DNA of 64,000 bases from Bacillota bacterium. Lineage in GTDB: Bacteria > Bacillota > UBA4882 > UBA10575. The notes under the pieces were generated by a model. The model was not told the DNA's origin. It made no database searches and saw nothing but the letters and a program-made list of their open reading frames with translations. The stretch is taken from the NCBI GenBank assembly GCA_012727425.1, contig JAAYHQ010000057.1, positions 18,688 through 82,687 on the forward strand, read 5' to 3'. Made by a program: the position numbers and the translations under genes. This document shows, in pieces, positions 32,089-41,374 of the stretch (positions within the stretch are counted from its first letter, which is position 1; every line of letters starts with the position of its first letter).

Positions 32089-34692
32089 TTGGGTCAGGAT
32101 ACTCCCATGCTCCGACAGTATAAACGGATTAAACAGGAGTACGCCGACGCCATTCTTCTTTTCCGGCTGGGCGACTTTTATGAGATGTTTCTGGAGGATG
32201 CGGAAAAGGCCGCCGAAGTTTTGGAGATTGTGCTTACTTCCCGCGAGGCGGGGAAGGGCAAGCGGATCCCGATGTGCGGCATTCCTTACCACGCCGCCGG
32301 CAGTTACATTGCCCGTTTAATCGCAAAAGGGTTTAAGGTCGCCATCTGTGAACAAGTGGAAGACCCCAAAAAAGCAAAGGGCTTGGTTAAACGGGAAGTG
32401 GTCCGGGTGATTACGCCCGGAACACTGATTGACGAACAGTACCTGGAAGAAAAGGCCAATAATTATTTGATGGCTCTGGTGCAGCGGGAAGCCGAATATG
32501 GTTTGGCGGTGGCCGATCTTTCCACCGGTGAATTTGTGGTGACCCAATTTGCGGCCGACGAGGGGCTGCTCCTCGACGAGCTTACCCACTGGCGACCAAA
32601 GGAGATTTTGGTTCCGGAGGACCAGATTCCGCTCTGGTCCGGGCTTAAGCGGCGGACCGACGTTTTGCTCACCCCCCGGCCGGCCCAGGATTTCCAATGG
32701 GGCCGGGCGGAGGAACGGCTCCTCTCCCACTTTCAGGTTGTTTCGTTGGAAGGTTATGGTTGTCAGGGACTGAAGGCGGCCGTTGGTGCCGCCGGTGCTG
32801 TCTTGGCCTATTTTTATGCGACCCAAAAAAGCCAACTGCAACACATCATTTCCCTCCGTACTTATCATTTGGGCGATTTCATGCATCTTGACCAATATAC
32901 CCGGCGCAACCTGGAATTGGTCACGACGCTTCGGGACCAAAAAACCCAGGGTTCTTTGCTCTGGGTTTTAGACCGGACGGTAACGGCGGCCGGGGGGCGG
33001 TTGCTTAAGAAATGGCTGGAGCAACCGTTACGCCGCCGGGCGGAGATTGAAGACCGGCTGGCGAAAGTGGAGCGTTTCTTCCTTCAGCACGGGATCCGGC
33101 AGACGACCCGGAGTTTGTTGCGGCGCACCTGCGACCTGCAGCGTCTTTTGGCCAAACTGGCCTGCCAGACGGTGAATCCCCGGGACTTGTTGGCGTTACG
33201 CAATACGTTGAATTTGTTGCCCGCGCTCCACCGGACGCTCCAGCAGGAAGAAATGGGGCCCGTGGCCGCGCTGGCGGGGGAGATTAACCCCTTGCCGGAT
33301 TTAACCGCTTTACTGACGAAGGCCTTGCGGGAAGATCCGCCGGCCAGCATCACGGAGGGCAATATTTTCCGGGAAGGCTATAACCAGGAGTTGGATGCGC
33401 TCATCCGCGCGACCCGTGAGGGGAAACAGTGGATCGCCGGCCTTGAACAACAGGAGCGGGAGCGGACCGGAATTAAATCTTTAAAGGTCGGCTATAACCA
33501 GGTCTTCGGTTATTACCTCGAAGTGACGAAAGCCAATTTAGCCCTGGTTCCGGAGGATTACATCCGCAAACAGACCCTGGCCAATGCCGAGCGTTACATT
33601 ACCCCGGAACTAAAGAAGTATGAAGAACTGATCCTGGGGGCGGCGGAAAAAAGGGCGGCCTTGGAGCACCAGCTCTTTTTAGACCTGCGGCAACAGGTTC
33701 TGACGCAGTTGCCGGAGTTGAAACGGTTGGCCGAGATCCTGGCCATGTTGGATGTCTATGCTGCGCTGGCCGAGACGGCGGTGCAAAACCATTATGTGCG
33801 GCCGGAGATCGACGAAGGGAAAAAGATCTTGATCCGGGAAGGCCGCCATCCAGTGGTGGAACAGGTCTTACCCCCCGGTCAGTTTGTACCGAACGATACT
33901 TTGCTTGATAACAACTTCCACCGTCTGCAGATCATCACTGGGCCGAACATGGCCGGAAAATCCACCTATATGCGGCAAGTGGCATTGATTGTGCTCATGG
34001 CCCAGATCGGATCCTTCGTGCCCGCCAGTTACGCCCGGATTGGTTTGGTGGACCGGATCTTCACGCGGGTGGGCGCCGCCGATCACCTGGCGGGGGGACA
34101 GAGCACTTTTATGGTGGAGATGAGCGAATTGGCGAACATTCTGCACCATGCCACCGCGGACAGCCTTTTGATCCTGGACGAAATCGGCCGGGGCACCAGC
34201 ACTTATGATGGATTGAGCATTGCCTGGGGGGTTTTGGAATACCTTTGGAACCCCAAGCGGATTGGGGCGCGGACCCTTTTTGCCACCCATTATCATGAGT
34301 TGACCACTTTAGCTGATCGGTTGACGGGCGTGGAGAACCTGAATGTGGCGGTGGCGAAGGAGGGCGACGGCATTATCTTTCTCCACAAGATCCTGCCCGG
34401 CGCCAGTGACCGGAGCTACGGGATTGAAGTGGCACGGCTGGCCGGTATCCCCGAAGCGGTCCTGGCGCGGGCGGCGGAGATCCTGGCGGAACTTGAAGCG
34501 AAAGGTTTGAGGGAACAGTCGCAAACCGTGGCGTTGCCGACAAAACCAATGCAATTGTCGCTGTTTGCCGTCGATGAAGCCCGTATCTATGATGAGCTGC
34601 GTCAGCTCGATTTGAACACCATTGCGCCCCTGGAGGCGCTAAAACTGCTCTTTAAGTGGCAGCAACGGCTGAAAAAGAAGAAAGAAGCGTGA
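32089..34692 (+). CDS. mutS: DNA mismatch repair protein MutS
   Basis: Mismatch-recognition ATPase of 867 residues. The mismatch-wedge motif (F-x-E) is in GDFYEMF near residue 35. The ATPase domain carries Walker A GPNMAGKSTYMRQ, Walker B DEIGRGTSTYDG, and FATHYHELTTL. The C-terminal part ends with a helical dimerisation segment. Initiation is at a TTG one base after the miaB stop, with GGGAGGTG inside the miaB end, so translation is coupled. mutL follows by 20 bases. Confidence 0.97.
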   Translation: MGQDTPMLRQYKRIKQEYADAILLFRLGDFYEMFLEDAEKAAEVLEIVLTSREAGKGKRIPMCGIPYHAAGSYIARLIAKGFKVAICEQVEDPKKAKGLVKREVVRVITPGTLIDEQYLEEKANNYLMALVQREAEYGLAVADLSTGEFVVTQFAADEGLLLDELTHWRPKEILVPEDQIPLWSGLKRRTDVLLTPRPAQDFQWGRAEERLLSHFQVVSLEGYGCQGLKAAVGAAGAVLAYFYATQKSQLQHIISLRTYHLGDFMHLDQYTRRNLELVTTLRDQKTQGSLLWVLDRTVTAAGGRLLKKWLEQPLRRRAEIEDRLAKVERFFLQHGIRQTTRSLLRRTCDLQRLLAKLACQTVNPRDLLALRNTLNLLPALHRTLQQEEMGPVAALAGEINPLPDLTALLTKALREDPPASITEGNIFREGYNQELDALIRATREGKQWIAGLEQQERERTGIKSLKVGYNQVFGYYLEVTKANLALVPEDYIRKQTLANAERYITPELKKYEELILGAAEKRAALEHQLFLDLRQQVLTQLPELKRLAEILAMLDVYAALAETAVQNHYVRPEIDEGKKILIREGRHPVVEQVLPPGQFVPNDTLLDNNFHRLQIITGPNMAGKSTYMRQVALIVLMAQIGSFVPASYARIGLVDRIFTRVGAADHLAGGQSTFMVEMSELANILHHATADSLLILDEIGRGTSTYDGLSIAWGVLEYLWNPKRIGARTLFATHYHELTTLADRLTGVENLNVAVAKEGDGIIFLHKILPGASDRSYGIEVARLAGIPEAVLARAAEILAELEAKGLREQSQTVALPTKPMQLSLFAVDEARIYDELRQLDLNTIAPLEALKLLFKWQQRLKKKKEA

Positions 34693-34711
34693 GGCAGAAG
34701 AGGGATTCAAG

Positions 34712-36496
34712 ATGGGGAAGATTATTCGCCTTGATGAAGTGACGATCAACCAAATTGCCGCCGGTGAAGTGGTGGAAAGGCCGTCCTCTGTCGTCAAGGA
34801 ACTGGTGGAGAATGCGATCGATGCCGGCGCTAAAAGGATCGAGATTTATCTGACCAATGGCGGACGGCAAAAGATCCAGGTGGTGGATGACGGTGCGGGG
34901 ATGGAGCGGGAAGATGCCATCCTTGCCATTGAACGGCATACGACCAGTAAAATCCGGGAGTTTACGGATTTGCTGAACAGCAACACCCTGGGCTTTCGCG
35001 GAGAAGCGTTGGCCAGTATTGCCGCGGTTTCCCGTTTGACCTTGCAGACGGCGGTTGATCCAGGGGTTCCGGGGACCAAGATCCGGGTGGAAGGCGGGGT
35101 GCTCCAAACGGTGGAGCCGGTCGGGGCCCCGCGGGGAACCAATATCTGTGTGGAGAATCTTTTTTTTAACACGCCCGCCCGGTTGAAGTTCATGCGGAGC
35201 ATTCCGTCGGAAGTGGCGAATGTGAAAGAGATCGTTACCAGTTTGGCCCTGGGTTATCCGGAAATCTCTTTTCGCCTGCTTCATCACGAGATGAAGTTGG
35301 TCCATACCTTGGGGACGGGTGACTCTAAGCAAACTTTGGAGCAGATCTTCAGTCCTGCCATCTGTCAGGAGCTGTTTCCGGTGGCGGGTGCTTATGGGCC
35401 CTTGCGGATCACCGGTTTTTTGGGCCGGCCCAATATTGCCCGGGGGAACCGGGGTCAACAGTATTTCTATTTAAACCGCCGCTTTTTCCGTTCCCGTCTG
35501 GTGGCGGCTGCCGCCGAACGGGCCTATGATACCTTGTTACCGGTGGCCCGTTTTCCTTTTTTACTCCTCAATCTGGAGTTGCCGCCGGAACTGGTTGATG
35601 TTAACGTCCACCCGACAAAGATGGAGGTCAAGTTCCGGGACGAAAAGGAAGTTTTCCGCGGAATTGTCCATATTATCCGGGAGGCTTTGGCGGCGCATGT
35701 GGTCACCTCCCCATGGCGGACACCGTACAAGCCCCCGGCGGTTTTCCGCCGGGAACAGCCCGCGGCGGTACCGGGTAAGGGGGAGGAAGCGGCGACTGGG
35801 TTGGAAACGGCCACAACCACTTCGGCCCCGGCCCAGGTTAAAGAGGCGTCCCTTCCCTTTGCCCCGGGACCGCCGCCCGCCCCCGCGCCGACGGCCGGGG
35901 AGGGCGTGGCGGAGCCGGCTGCCGCCCAGGAAGTGGACGGCGCACGGGTCTTTACTCTCTTCGATACCTACCTCTTATGGGAGGAGGCGGATGCCTTGGT
36001 ATTGGTGGACCAGCATGCCGCCCATGAGCGCATTCTTTATGACCGCCTGCGTTCCGGCCCGGCGGCGATGATGCAACACTTTTTAGCGCCGCTGACGATC
36101 GAACTGACCCCAACCCAACTCCAGACCATTCAGGAAGAAGGGGAACGCCTCCGCGGGCTTGGTTGGGAATTCGAAGCCTTTGGTGGGGAGGCGATCATTC
36201 TCCGCTCCGGTCCCCAGGGTTTTTCGGCGGCCGAGGTTGAGGACTTGTTTCTGAGCCTCCTGAATGAACTGGGGGCCACCGGCGAGGCCCGGCAGGTCGA
36301 CCCGCAGGAGCGATTGTTGAGGCTGATGGCTTGCCGGCAGGCGGTCAAAGCCGGTGACCGGCTTGCCCCGCAGGAGGCGGTGGCACTCATCCGGGATCTG
36401 CGCCGGACGAAAGTACCCCAGACCTGTCCCCACGGGCGACCAACGATGGTGGCGATCAACCGAACCGAACTGGAGAAGATGTTTCAACGGAGGTAG
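34712..36496 (+). CDS. mutL: DNA mismatch repair protein MutL
   Basis: GHKL ATPase and endonuclease of 594 residues that links MutS to strand removal. ATPase motifs are IAAGEVVERPSSVVKELVEN, DDGAGM and GFRGEALASI. A proline/alanine-rich linker (about residues 350-405) joins the C-terminal domain. Endonuclease motifs of MutH-less bacteria are present: VDQHAAHER near residue 432, ACRQAVKAGD and CPHGRPT. The second acid of DQHAxxExxxxE appears to be Asp. The gene is part of the miaB-hfq run. Confidence 0.96.
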   Translation: MGKIIRLDEVTINQIAAGEVVERPSSVVKELVENAIDAGAKRIEIYLTNGGRQKIQVVDDGAGMEREDAILAIERHTTSKIREFTDLLNSNTLGFRGEALASIAAVSRLTLQTAVDPGVPGTKIRVEGGVLQTVEPVGAPRGTNICVENLFFNTPARLKFMRSIPSEVANVKEIVTSLALGYPEISFRLLHHEMKLVHTLGTGDSKQTLEQIFSPAICQELFPVAGAYGPLRITGFLGRPNIARGNRGQQYFYLNRRFFRSRLVAAAAERAYDTLLPVARFPFLLLNLELPPELVDVNVHPTKMEVKFRDEKEVFRGIVHIIREALAAHVVTSPWRTPYKPPAVFRREQPAAVPGKGEEAATGLETATTTSAPAQVKEASLPFAPGPPPAPAPTAGEGVAEPAAAQEVDGARVFTLFDTYLLWEEADALVLVDQHAAHERILYDRLRSGPAAMMQHFLAPLTIELTPTQLQTIQEEGERLRGLGWEFEAFGGEAIILRSGPQGFSAAEVEDLFLSLLNELGATGEARQVDPQERLLRLMACRQAVKAGDRLAPQEAVALIRDLRRTKVPQTCPHGRPTMVAINRTELEKMFQRR

Positions 36497-36500
36497 AAAA

Positions 36501-37451
36501 ATGGGGCCGCTCATTGTTTTGGTGGGGCCGACGGCCGTCGGAAAAACAGAACTCGCCGTTAATCTGGCTTTACACTTTGGGGCCCAGATTATCTCCGCCG
36601 ATTCCATGCAGATCTACCAGGGTATGGATATTGGGACCGCCAAGCCTTCGCTTGAGGAGCGAAAGGGGGTTCCCCATCATTTAATCGATCTGGTCCCCCC
36701 GGACCAGCCTTTCACCGTTGTTGATTACCAGAACCATTACCATCAGGTCCGGAGCCATTTGGCCGCCGCAGAGGTTCTTCCGCTGTTGACGGGCGGTACC
36801 GGGCTTTACATCCGGGCGGTAACCCAGGATTTTATCTTTCCGGCCCCTCCGCCCAATCCGCAGTTACGGGCGGAGCTCAAGCAAGAAGCGGAAGTGTATG
36901 GACGTGAGGCGGTGTACCGCCGGCTGCAAGAACTGGATCCGGAGGCGGCGCAGAAGATCCACCCCAACGATTTAAAACGGACCCTCCGGGCCTTGGAAGT
37001 GACTCTTGCCACCGGACGTCCTTTTTCCGCGCAACAACAGGCGAAGCGCCGGACACTTCCGCCCGACGTTATTTACCTTGGCCTCCGGCGGGAACGGGCC
37101 GAGTTGTACGACCGGATTAACCGGCGCGTCGACCGGATGATTGCCGCCGGTTTAGTGGAGGAAGTGGCCTCCCTTCTGGCGCAGGGCTACAGCCCCGATT
37201 TACAGGCGATGCAGGGTTTGGGCTACAAAGAGCTGATCCCGGTGGTGCAGGGCCGAATCTCCTTGACCGAGGCGGTGGACCTGCTCAAAAAAAGGACACG
37301 CCATTACGCCAAGCGCCAAGAGACCTGGTTTCGCCGGGAACCGGTGGAGAGATGGTTTCTCCTGCGTACGGGTGAGGAGGAGAAATCTTACCAAAAGATC
37401 TTGGAATTTATAGAAGGGAGAATTAAGCGCGTGTCGAATAAATTAAGTTAG
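36501..37451 (+). CDS. miaA: tRNA dimethylallyltransferase MiaA
   Basis: Transfers a dimethylallyl group to A37 of tRNAs reading UNN codons, making the substrate for MiaB. It is 316 residues long. P-loop [11 protein letters not shown], the [16 protein letters not shown] motif and GGTGLYIRA are diagnostic. The ATG at 36501 has GGAGGT upstream, 4 bases after mutL stops; the longer open frame overlaps mutL in another frame. hfq follows. Confidence 0.96.
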   Translation: MGPLIVLVGPTAVGKTELAVNLALHFGAQIISADSMQIYQGMDIGTAKPSLEERKGVPHHLIDLVPPDQPFTVVDYQNHYHQVRSHLAAAEVLPLLTGGTGLYIRAVTQDFIFPAPPPNPQLRAELKQEAEVYGREAVYRRLQELDPEAAQKIHPNDLKRTLRALEVTLATGRPFSAQQQAKRRTLPPDVIYLGLRRERAELYDRINRRVDRMIAAGLVEEVASLLAQGYSPDLQAMQGLGYKELIPVVQGRISLTEAVDLLKKRTRHYAKRQETWFRREPVERWFLLRTGEEEKSYQKILEFIEGRIKRVSNKLS

Positions 37452-37506
37452 TTATTCTTTTTTTTCAAGCAAAGGGTTTGTTGTTATATTATGGAGGTGG
37501 AATGTT

Positions 37507-37755
37507 ATGAGTAAGCCCGTCATTAATTTGCAGGATGGATTTTTAAACCAGGTACGGAAAGAGAGTGTTCCGGTCACCGTATATTTGGTGAATGGTTTCC
37601 AAGTCCGAGGTTTGATTAAGGGGTTTGACAATTTTACCTTGATCATGGATAGTGAGGGGAAACCGGAACTCATCTATAAACACGCGATTTCCACGATTAT
37701 TCCGTCCCGGCCGTTACGGGAGTTCAGTGGCGACCCCAAGGTTGAAGTCGAATAA
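37507..37755 (+). CDS. hfq: RNA chaperone Hfq
   Basis: An 82-residue Sm-like protein that forms hexameric rings pairing small RNAs with mRNAs. Sm1 is seen in [19 protein letters not shown] and Sm2 in the [10 protein letters not shown] stretch with the conserved KH. The N-terminal [11 protein letters not shown] is typical. RBS GGAGGTGG. Position after miaA is the standard one. Confidence 0.96.
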   Translation: MSKPVINLQDGFLNQVRKESVPVTVYLVNGFQVRGLIKGFDNFTLIMDSEGKPELIYKHAISTIIPSRPLREFSGDPKVEVE

Positions 37756-37807
37756 AACAAACGGTCATACGGAAATAATCGGGAATCGGGTTTTAGGGTT
37801 TTGAGAC

Positions 37808-37838
37808 AAAAAAGGGTGGCACGGCCTGCCCTTTTTTT
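37808..37838 (+). terminator. Terminator of the miaB-hfq run
   Basis: Stem AAAAAAGGG/CCCTTTTTT with an inner GGC/GCC pair, ending in a T run, 52 bases after hfq. Confidence 0.85.
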
Positions 37839-37870
37839 ATGTGGTGTGGAACAAGCAAAGGAGGCACGTT

Positions 37871-39121
37871 TTGTTGTCGATCGCTCAAAAAACAGGATGG
37901 ACACTTATTAATAAAGCCGAACAGAATCTGGCTCCGGTCTTTGCCCGTTTTGAAGAGATCGCTCTCTACAACCAAGAAAAGGTGTTGACGGCCTTCAAGG
38001 CGGAGAAGGTCGGCACCCACCATTTTACCACCTCGACCGGCTACGGTTATGGTGATTTAGGCCGGGAAACGTTGGAACGGGTCTTTGCCCGCGCTTTTGG
38101 CGCTGAAGCGGCGTTGGTCCGCCAGCAGATCGTCTCCGGCACCCACGCGATCAACCTTGGTCTTTCCGGATTACTGCGTCCCGGGGACGAGTTGATCTTT
38201 GCCACCGGTCTGCCCTATGATACCCTCCGCACTGTCTGCGGTTTGGAAGGAAACGCACCGGGGAACCTCCGGGAATACGGGGTCACGGTGAAGGCCATTC
38301 CCCTCTTGCCAGACGGACGGATCGACCAGGAACGGTTGCTCGGTTCCCTCACGGTGCGGACCCGGATGGTTGCTTTCCAGCGTTCCTGCGGTTATGAGGA
38401 CCGGCGTTCCTTTGCCATTAACGACTTGGCACCGGTCTTTGCGGCTTTACGCCGGTTGCCGAAGCCGCCTATTATCTTTGTGGATAATTGTTACGGGGAA
38501 TTTGTTGAGAAAGAAGAGCCGCTGGCGGTGGGGGCCGACCTGATCGCCGGCTCTTTGATTAAAAACCCGGGGGCGGGCTGGGTTCCCTCCGGCGGTTATC
38601 TGGCGGGTAAAGAAGCGCTGATCAACCAGGTAGCGGCGCGGCTTTATGCGCCCGGACTGGATGGGAAAGTCGGCCCGTCGTTAATGAATTTGCGGCTGTT
38701 CTTTCAAGGTCTTTTCGATGCCCCGCACCGCGTCTACGAAATGTTGAAAGCCGCGGCTCTCTTTGCCTGGGTCTTTGCCGAGTTGGGGTATACGGTCGCG
38801 CCGGCCCCGACTGATCCGCGCACGGATGTGATCCAGCGGATCGACCTGCGCTCCCCCGAACGGCTGCTGGCGGTCTGCCGCAGTATCCAAGCGATCTCAC
38901 CGGTCGACAGTTATTTGACCCCCGAACCGGCCGAGATGCCCGGTTATCAGGAGCGGGTCGTGATGGCCGCCGGGACCTTTATCAATGGTTCCACCAGTGA
39001 ATTAACGGCCGATGCTCCCTTTAAACCGCCGTATAGTCTCTATTTTCAAGGGAGCCTTTCCTACCTCCACGCCAAGGTCGGTTTATTGTCCATCTTGGAA
39101 CAGTTAAAAATCGATTCTTGA
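37871..39121 (+). CDS. PLP-dependent lyase, YnbB/aluminium-resistance family
   Basis: Fold-type I PLP enzyme of 416 residues of the family annotated as aluminium resistance protein or methionine gamma-lyase-like. Diagnostic stretches are TGYGYGDLGRETLE, QQIVSGTHAINLGL, the aspartate strand FVDNCYGEFVE, and the PLP lysine in GSLIKNPGAGWVPSGGY. True substrate unknown. TTG start at 37871 (another TTG follows directly), with AAAGGAGG upstream. The gene often follows hfq in Firmicutes, as here. Confidence 0.88.
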   Translation: MLSIAQKTGWTLINKAEQNLAPVFARFEEIALYNQEKVLTAFKAEKVGTHHFTTSTGYGYGDLGRETLERVFARAFGAEAALVRQQIVSGTHAINLGLSGLLRPGDELIFATGLPYDTLRTVCGLEGNAPGNLREYGVTVKAIPLLPDGRIDQERLLGSLTVRTRMVAFQRSCGYEDRRSFAINDLAPVFAALRRLPKPPIIFVDNCYGEFVEKEEPLAVGADLIAGSLIKNPGAGWVPSGGYLAGKEALINQVAARLYAPGLDGKVGPSLMNLRLFFQGLFDAPHRVYEMLKAAALFAWVFAELGYTVAPAPTDPRTDVIQRIDLRSPERLLAVCRSIQAISPVDSYLTPEPAEMPGYQERVVMAAGTFINGSTSELTADAPFKPPYSLYFQGSLSYLHAKVGLLSILEQLKIDS

Positions 39122-39182
39122 GGCAGGAAACGGTAGATCGAACGGGAATATATAAAACACTTGGCAAAAGGGAGTGATTGTT

Positions 39183-39560
39183 TTGTCCACGACAATCTTG
39201 CTGTTTATCATAAAGCTGGTCATTGCCGGCGGGGTGATGTTTTTTCTCTATAAAGATGCGCGTGCGCGGGAACATTCCTGGTTGATGTGGACTTTTGTTC
39301 CCATAATCGTCATTCTTACCCCTGATTTTATCGGTTCGGTTCTGGCCATGATCTTTATTGTTATTATGTACATGTTTACCCGGCCGAAAGGGGCCCTGGT
39401 GAAGTGTCCCCACTGTGGCAAGAAAATCCATGATATTTTGGCCTTCTGCCCCTTTTGCCGTCAATCGGTCAAACGGGAGTGTCTACGGTGCCATGATACG
39501 GTGGACTGGGAAGCGGAACGTTGTCCCCATTGCGGTTCGATGAACTTGACCAAATTTTAG
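39183..39560 (+). CDS. Membrane protein with double zinc ribbon
   Basis: A 125-residue protein with two N-terminal membrane segments (about residues 4-22 and 35-60) and a C-terminal cytoplasmic part with four CxxC knuckles: CPHCGKK, CPFCRQ, CLRCHD and CPHCGS. Function unknown. TTG start at 39183 with GGGAG at good spacing. An 11-pair hairpin with a weak T run (39570-39596) follows its stop. Confidence 0.75.
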   Translation: MSTTILLFIIKLVIAGGVMFFLYKDARAREHSWLMWTFVPIIVILTPDFIGSVLAMIFIVIMYMFTRPKGALVKCPHCGKKIHDILAFCPFCRQSVKRECLRCHDTVDWEAERCPHCGSMNLTKF

Positions 39561-39703
39561 TCACGCGACGAACAGCCGCCGTTTGGGCGGCTGTTCTCGT
39601 ATATGAAAAGCTACTGCCGCCGGAGAAAAGGGGGAAATTATAATTATGTTCTGCTTGCCGTTGGTCATTTCGTATAAATGAAGTGTGTAAAGGAGGGGTC
39701 AAA

Positions 39704-40348
39704 ATGATTACTGATATTCTTGTTCGTTTGGCGGTGGCCACACTCCTCGGGGCGGTTATTGGTTGGGAACGGGAGAAACATGGTCGTCCGGCCGGGTTAC
39801 GCACCCATATTTTAGTTGCCCTGGGCTCCTGCCTAATCATGCTCATTTCGGTATATGGTTTTCCGGGGGGCACCTCCCGGGATCCGGCCCGTTTGGCGGC
39901 CCAGGTGGTTAGTGGGATCGGTTTTCTGGGGGCCGGGACCATTTTGCGGGACGGTACCAGTATTCGTGGTCTGACTACAGCCGCCAGTCTCTGGGTGATT
40001 GCGGGTATCGGCTTGGCCTGCGGAACCGGTTTTTATGTTGCGGCGGCGGTGACAACGGCGATCGCCTTTATCGTGTTGGTCTTATTGGATGATCTGGAAC
40101 GAAAGCTTATTGTCTTTTCCACTGCCCGGATCCGGGCTGAGGTAGCAGATCAACCGGGGGCGTTGACGGCTTTCACGCAAATCTTTACCGACCATGGGAT
40201 CAGTATCAAAAGAATCCATATGGAAATTGATGGTGAAAACAAAAGAGCCCATATTTATCTACAGATAAGGGGACATAATATTAGTAAGGAAAAGATCATT
40301 GAAGAACTAAGTTCACTCCCGGGCGTCTTTAGCGTAAGATGGAATTAA
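39704..40348 (+). CDS. MgtC/SapB family membrane protein
   Basis: A 214-residue protein. The N-terminal half has four or five membrane segments with the family signature GAVIGWEREKHGRPAGLRTH and RLAAQVVSGIGFLGAG. The C-terminal part is an ACT-like domain (QPGALTAFTQIFTDHGISI). MgtC proteins modulate magnesium homeostasis or inhibit ATP synthase; the broader family has poorly known roles. The ATG at 39704 follows AAAGGAGGGG. Confidence 0.92.
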   Translation: MITDILVRLAVATLLGAVIGWEREKHGRPAGLRTHILVALGSCLIMLISVYGFPGGTSRDPARLAAQVVSGIGFLGAGTILRDGTSIRGLTTAASLWVIAGIGLACGTGFYVAAAVTTAIAFIVLVLLDDLERKLIVFSTARIRAEVADQPGALTAFTQIFTDHGISIKRIHMEIDGENKRAHIYLQIRGHNISKEKIIEELSSLPGVFSVRWN

Positions 40349-40397
40349 CTTCTCCCGGTTTGCTGAAGGGTTTTGGGCGAAGAGGAGGAAGGATTAA

Positions 40398-40613
40398 ATG
40401 GGAGAGCTCATCCCTTTTCCGGTGAAAAAGACCGCTGCTGACGAGGGACAAAAGGAGTTAACGGACAGTGTGATTCGCAAGAAGATCCTGGCCGGGGAGG
40501 CCGAGCTGATCGGTGTTTTCAAACAGAACGGCTTCCCCTGCTCTTGCTACCGGATGGAGTTTGATGACCAAGCTTATTACGTCTTTGATCTGACCACACC
40601 CACCGGCGAATAA
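40398..40613 (+). CDS. Hypothetical small protein (71 aa)
   Basis: Unrecognised protein with a strong binding site (AGGAGGAAGG). It begins MGELIPFPVKK; the second half, with CSCYRMEFDD and YYVFDL, looks like a short beta hairpin. It precedes the next hypothetical gene by 83 bases and probably shares its transcript. Confidence 0.6.
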   Translation: MGELIPFPVKKTAADEGQKELTDSVIRKKILAGEAELIGVFKQNGFPCSCYRMEFDDQAYYVFDLTTPTGE

Positions 40614-40696
40614 AAACAAAGGAGAAAGGAGGTAAGAGATCCGGCCGGTGCAAGGTGAAGAATTAAAGCGAAAAAAGAAAAGGGGGAGATCAGGCC

Positions 40697-41107
40697 ATGT
40701 GTCAAGTGCAAGGAGAGGATCTGATCCGGGCTTTAAAGCGCTTCAAAAGTCTGGCCAAGCAAGACCTACTCGCCAGTGAACGGACGAACGACCCGCCTTT
40801 CTGGAGAACGCACGCCGAAGCACGCCGGAAGGAGTACACCAGACTGATCCAGTTGGTTGAAGATTCCGGGGTGGAAAAGGCGTGCGTTTATGCTCTGGAG
40901 CGCTATAAGCAAAAGCGCGCCAACCATACCCAGGAGCGCCACCCGGAGCAGGAAGGCTCCCGGCAGGCGTTGGAGTTGTTCTTTACGATTATCGGCAGTT
41001 CACCCGGGCGTCTGGGGAAATGGCTCCAGGAAAGAAACGTGACCCTGGAAATCCCCAAGGACGCCCTTTTTGATCAGGAAACCCCGCTGGTACTGGAGCA
41101 GGTTTAG
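40697..41107 (+). CDS. Hypothetical protein (136 aa)
   Basis: Unrecognised, mostly helical, charged soluble protein with no signal peptide or membrane segment. Tryptophan- and arginine-rich patches (PPFWRTHAEARRKEY) lie in the first third. GGGGGAGA precedes the ATG. It lies just ahead of the SPOCS cluster, separated by 267 bases that contain a GCCCCC/GGGGGC hairpin (41167-41187), so it may be a sporulation gene; that is only positional inference. Confidence 0.6.
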   Translation: MCQVQGEDLIRALKRFKSLAKQDLLASERTNDPPFWRTHAEARRKEYTRLIQLVEDSGVEKACVYALERYKQKRANHTQERHPEQEGSRQALELFFTIIGSSPGRLGKWLQERNVTLEIPKDALFDQETPLVLEQV

Positions 41108-41374
41108 AACGGAAAAACACGGACCGTCGAGACACCGACCGCCATGGTGAGCGGTACCCCATTTTAGCCCCCGCAAGGGAAGGGGGCCAGGTTTCGGGGT
41201 GCAGTTGACCGGAGGCGGTTTTTTCTTTTTGGCTTGTTTTCCTTTTTTCCCCTACGGTAAGCACCTTTTGGTGGACCAGCATATACTGTACTAGTCCCAA
41301 ACTTTAGTTGGGGAATGGTGCGGTTTTTCCCCGTGGGTGGGGAGTTGGTCGGAGAAAGGAGGCCAATGAGAAGA

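Noticed and set aside
32317..32940. Minus-strand open frame of about 200 codons inside mutS
   Set aside because: It is antisense to conserved MutS sequence and its translation has no recognisable family or start signal.
34652..35458. Minus-strand open frame of about 268 codons inside mutL
   Set aside because: It is a shadow of the conserved MutL ATPase domain, rich in P, R, H and Q, without a ribosome binding site.
37808..37838. T-box-like string AGGGTGGCAC ahead of the YnbB-family gene
   Set aside because: Only 52 bases separate it from hfq, leaving no room for a specifier domain, and the string is fully explained as the arm of a terminator hairpin.
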